A stretch of DNA of 6,981 nt, taken from Chitinivibrionales bacterium. Its GTDB lineage: Bacteria; Fibrobacterota; Chitinivibrionia; Chitinivibrionales; FEN-1185. The notes beneath the pieces were generated by a model that did no database searches, was not told the origin of the DNA, and saw only the letters and a list, made by a program, of their open reading frames with translations. The stretch spans positions 1 to 6,981 of the forward strand of contig JAQUMP010000177.1 in assembly GCA_028718065.1 (NCBI GenBank), written 5' to 3'. The position numbers and the translations under genes are program-made. Below, piece by piece: positions 5,377-6,981 of the stretch (position 1 is its first letter; the number at the start of each line of letters is the position of its first letter).

Positions 5377-5570
5377 CAGAAAACGTATTTCTTGCCTTCG
5401 GACGGCACAAACGCCATCGTAAAAGCAATACCTGTTTTCTCCGCTTTTTTATAAACGCTGTTCGCAGTTCTACCTTCCGCTATTACTTTGCCTTTATGGG
5501 CCCGGTCGATAGCGATGAATCGAAAAGCGCGAGAACGGGTACTCATGCGTATTGTTTTTGGCATATTCAT
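5376..5570 (-). CDS. Small DUF5678-like protein coupled to the aspartic protease
   Basis: The 64-residue basic protein has a strand-turn-strand plus helix pattern: FRFIAIDRAHKGKVIAEGRT, then a helix ANSVYKKAEKTG, then FTMAFVPSEGKKYVF. This matches what I remember of DUF5678-type proteins, which read roughly as a 'W/FVA...G.KVIA.GKT..E...KA...G......VP' pattern and often sit directly before retropepsin-like genes. The assignment needs a profile search. It overlaps the protease gene by one base and lies 35 nt downstream of a promoter-like sequence, so it is probably the first gene of a two-gene operon. Possible roles are a substrate, chaperone or inhibitor of the protease. None is shown by the sequence. 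An ATG two codons later (5564) is an alternative start. The ribosome-binding signal (GGTAGAG) is weak for either. Confidence 0.75.
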   Translation of the reverse strand: MNMPKTIRMSTRSRAFRFIAIDRAHKGKVIAEGRTANSVYKKAEKTGIAFTMAFVPSEGKKYVF

Positions 5571-5606
5571 CTCTACCGCAAAGCTATCTGCGGATTCTTA
5601 GTACTT

Positions 5607-5635
5607 AAAATAGGTGTTCAAGGATTGCTAATCAA
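5607..5635 (-). promoter_or_regulatory. Candidate promoter of the DUF5678-protease pair
   Basis: On the minus strand a TTGATT -35 (5635-5630) and a TATTTT -10 (5612-5607) are spaced by 17 nt. This would give a start site near 5600 and a 30-nt leader to the ATG at 5570. It lies just after the end of the MBL gene (stop at 5652), with no clear terminator between, so some read-through is possible. It uses the same -10 hexamer as the carAB candidate. Confidence 0.45.
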
Positions 5636-5651
5636 GAAAAATGGCAAATGC

Positions 5652-6527
5652 TTATTTCCCGCTTTCCCACTGCCAATAATATCCATCGCTCACCGCGGTT
5701 ATAGTTCCTTGCTGCGAAGTCTGCATGATCGTTACGCCCTGTTCAAAAAGCAGATCGAGCATCGCGCTTGCCGGAAGGTTATAAGGATTATTCAAGCCGC
5801 AGGAAATAATGGCCCTTTGCGGATGAACGTAGCCGAAAAAAAGCGGCTCCACCGACCCGGCGCTGCCGTGATGCGGCGCGACCATAAAATCGGCCGCAAG
5901 ATCATAGCCGAACCCAAGGGCCAGATTTTTTTCGGCGATGGAATCGATATCCGAGGTAATAATAAGCGAGCTGTTTTGATACCGCACCAGAAAACAGAGG
6001 CTGTATCGGTTTTTTAACGAATCCGCGAGCGGGATGTTTAGCCCCAGGTTTTTGGGAGGCCAGAGGCAGGTGATATTTACTTTGTCAAGTAGTGCAAGCG
6101 TGTCGCCCTGCGCAATGGTCCGGAAAAATATCATGTTTTTCCAGATTCCCCCGTTATTTCGAATAAGGGTTGAATCTTCGTAGGGGCTGATCAAGATCAG
6201 CCCCGTAAAATTCAACGACGACGGCAGCGCTATGAGATTTCCATAATGGTCCGCATGCGTATGCGAAATAATAATCGCGGCCAGCGCCGGAGTCCCTGCC
6301 GCAGCGTAGCCCGATTGCCAGGCCGCTGCGGCGCCGGTGTCGCCAATGTCCCAGGCTACTGCGCGATTTTGGGCCACGCCCAATTGGGCCAGCCCCTGAC
6401 CGATGTTGAGCACGCGGAACGTAAAGGACGTGTCGCTGCCGACCGATTGCGGGTTGCTGCAGAAGATGCACCCGCAGAGCGCAAAAGCCGCGATGCCGTT
6501 ACAAACTATACGAAGCATTAAGCCCAA
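5652..6527 (-). CDS. ComEC/Rec2-like metallo-beta-lactamase-fold lipoprotein
   Basis: The 291-residue protein opens with a lipoprotein signal (IAAFALCGC; lipobox Leu17-Cys18-Gly19-Cys20), so it is probably anchored in a membrane outside the cytoplasm. The mature part follows the order of the ComEC C-terminal hydrolase domain: VLNIGQG (39-45), WDIGDTG, the metal motif SHTHADHYGN (His89, His91, Asp93, His94), IITSDID (Asp193), VAPHHGSAGS (His219-His220), ISCGLNNPYNLP, and a closing GTITAVSDG strand. The ComEC GQGD is GQGL here and the LTGD segment reads ITSD. The start is TTG because AAGGA lies 7 nt before it. An ATG at 6518 would remove three residues and leave the signal intact. The start overlaps the upstream gene by 29 nt, indicating coupling. 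There is no channel part, so it is not a full ComEC. A periplasmic nuclease or phosphodiesterase is a reasonable guess. Confidence 0.88.
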   Translation of the reverse strand: MGLMLRIVCNGIAAFALCGCIFCSNPQSVGSDTSFTFRVLNIGQGLAQLGVAQNRAVAWDIGDTGAAAAWQSGYAAAGTPALAAIIISHTHADHYGNLIALPSSLNFTGLILISPYEDSTLIRNNGGIWKNMIFFRTIAQGDTLALLDKVNITCLWPPKNLGLNIPLADSLKNRYSLCFLVRYQNSSLIITSDIDSIAEKNLALGFGYDLAADFMVAPHHGSAGSVEPLFFGYVHPQRAIISCGLNNPYNLPASAMLDLLFEQGVTIMQTSQQGTITAVSDGYYWQWESGK

Positions 6528-6981
6528 TATAATATCCTTGATTAACGGAAGAAATCACGGGGACTTCGATCCGTAAAATCGTTTCCGTTTTTTGGTAACA
6601 AGATAACGTTTGCCGCAGGCCGAGCGCGAATGTTTTGGACGAACGCGAAGCATAGGAAGCGCAGGCAAGCGGCGCGATCGCCAAACCGGGCAGACAGCGC
6701 CAGTCAAGCAAAATTGCACCATCGTAGGAGGTATAATTGGTATAGGTATTCAAAGCGCGTAGCGTGCATTCCAGATTGGTGTGGCGTGTAAGGCCAGGTT
6801 TGCCGAAAAGCCGGAGCCGCTGTTTTTGATATTTTTGCAGAAATGAGTTGTTTAAATTATAGCCGACATTATACCAAAACGGTTTTATACCGCAAATCAA
6901 GACGCCGGCCTCCTGCGCATCGGCCAAGGGGCCGTAAAAGTAAACAAGCGTGGGTTGGACCGAAATTCCGCACTGCATTTT
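6499..6981 (-). CDS. C-terminal part of a probable outer-membrane beta-barrel protein (cut by the window edge)
   Basis: The frame is open through the window edge, and the Met at 6978 is preceded by an in-frame Lys codon, so the true start probably lies outside. The visible 160 residues alternate polar and hydrophobic/aromatic residues in strand-length blocks (TLVYFYG, IKPFWYNVGYNLN, RLRLFGKPGL, GAILLDWRC, KTFALGLRQTLSCY, ILRIEVPVI). They end GYYIGLNASYSL, the kind of amphipathic last strand seen in outer-membrane barrels. Six cysteines (3, 29, 71, 95, 106, 127) are unusual for a barrel and weaken the call. I recognise no named family. It overlaps the downstream MBL lipoprotein gene by 20-29 nt, so both probably form one operon and act at the cell envelope. 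Confidence 0.55.
   Translation of the reverse strand, partial: KMQCGISVQPTLVYFYGPLADAQEAGVLICGIKPFWYNVGYNLNNSFLQKYQKQRLRLFGKPGLTRHTNLECTLRALNTYTNYTSYDGAILLDWRCLPGLAIAPLACASYASRSSKTFALGLRQTLSCYQKTETILRIEVPVISSVNQGYYIGLNASYSL

Overview
The window looks like chromosomal DNA of a Gram-negative, probably uncultured bacterium. Support for this comes from a secreted protein with a signal peptide, a lipoprotein with a lipobox, and a fragment that reads like an outer-membrane beta-barrel. I cannot name the phylum. The C-terminal tail of the secreted repeat protein is loosely like sorting tails of the Bacteroidota/Fibrobacterota group, but that is only a hint. Every gene I can support is on the minus strand, so the window reads from high to low coordinates.

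Layout in the direction of transcription. 6981-6499: the 3' part of a probable beta-barrel protein. It overlaps the start of a ComEC-like metallo-beta-lactamase-fold lipoprotein (6527-5652). A plausible promoter (5635-5607) precedes a tight two-gene unit: a small DUF5678-like protein (5570-5376) and a retropepsin-like aspartic protease (5376-4939). Next is a secreted Asp-box (BNR) repeat protein (4832-3663), then an AT-rich orphan gene whose product carries an RxxxxH motif and may be a HEPN-type protein (3571-2963). It is followed by a toxin-antitoxin pair: an intact TIGR02574-type antitoxin (2764-2537) and a RelE/ParE-type toxin broken by a +1 frameshift (2540-2246). The window ends with the carbamoyl-phosphate synthase operon, carA (2006-909) and the first 297 codons of carB (892-1).

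The best regulatory signal is the carAB leader. A promoter-like sequence with a 17-nt spacer lies about 185 nt upstream of carA. It is followed by a U-rich stretch, short leader frames, and a perfect 16-bp hairpin with nine U residues ending about 40 nt before the carA start. One short frame is translatable straight through the hairpin. This layout matches the UTP-sensing attenuator of enterobacterial pyrBI and suggests pyrimidine-controlled attenuation.

The block between car and the protease pair (about 2246-4900) is lower in GC than carA or the protease and MBL genes. It holds typical accessory cargo: a toxin-antitoxin pair, an orphan HEPN-like gene and an expanded repeat protein. It was probably acquired piecemeal. 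I find no transposase, integrase, CRISPR array, tRNA or rRNA. No stretch longer than 300 bases lacks a gene. The two largest gaps are 2007-2245, filled by the car leader, and 2765-2962, which holds the antitoxin leader and little else.
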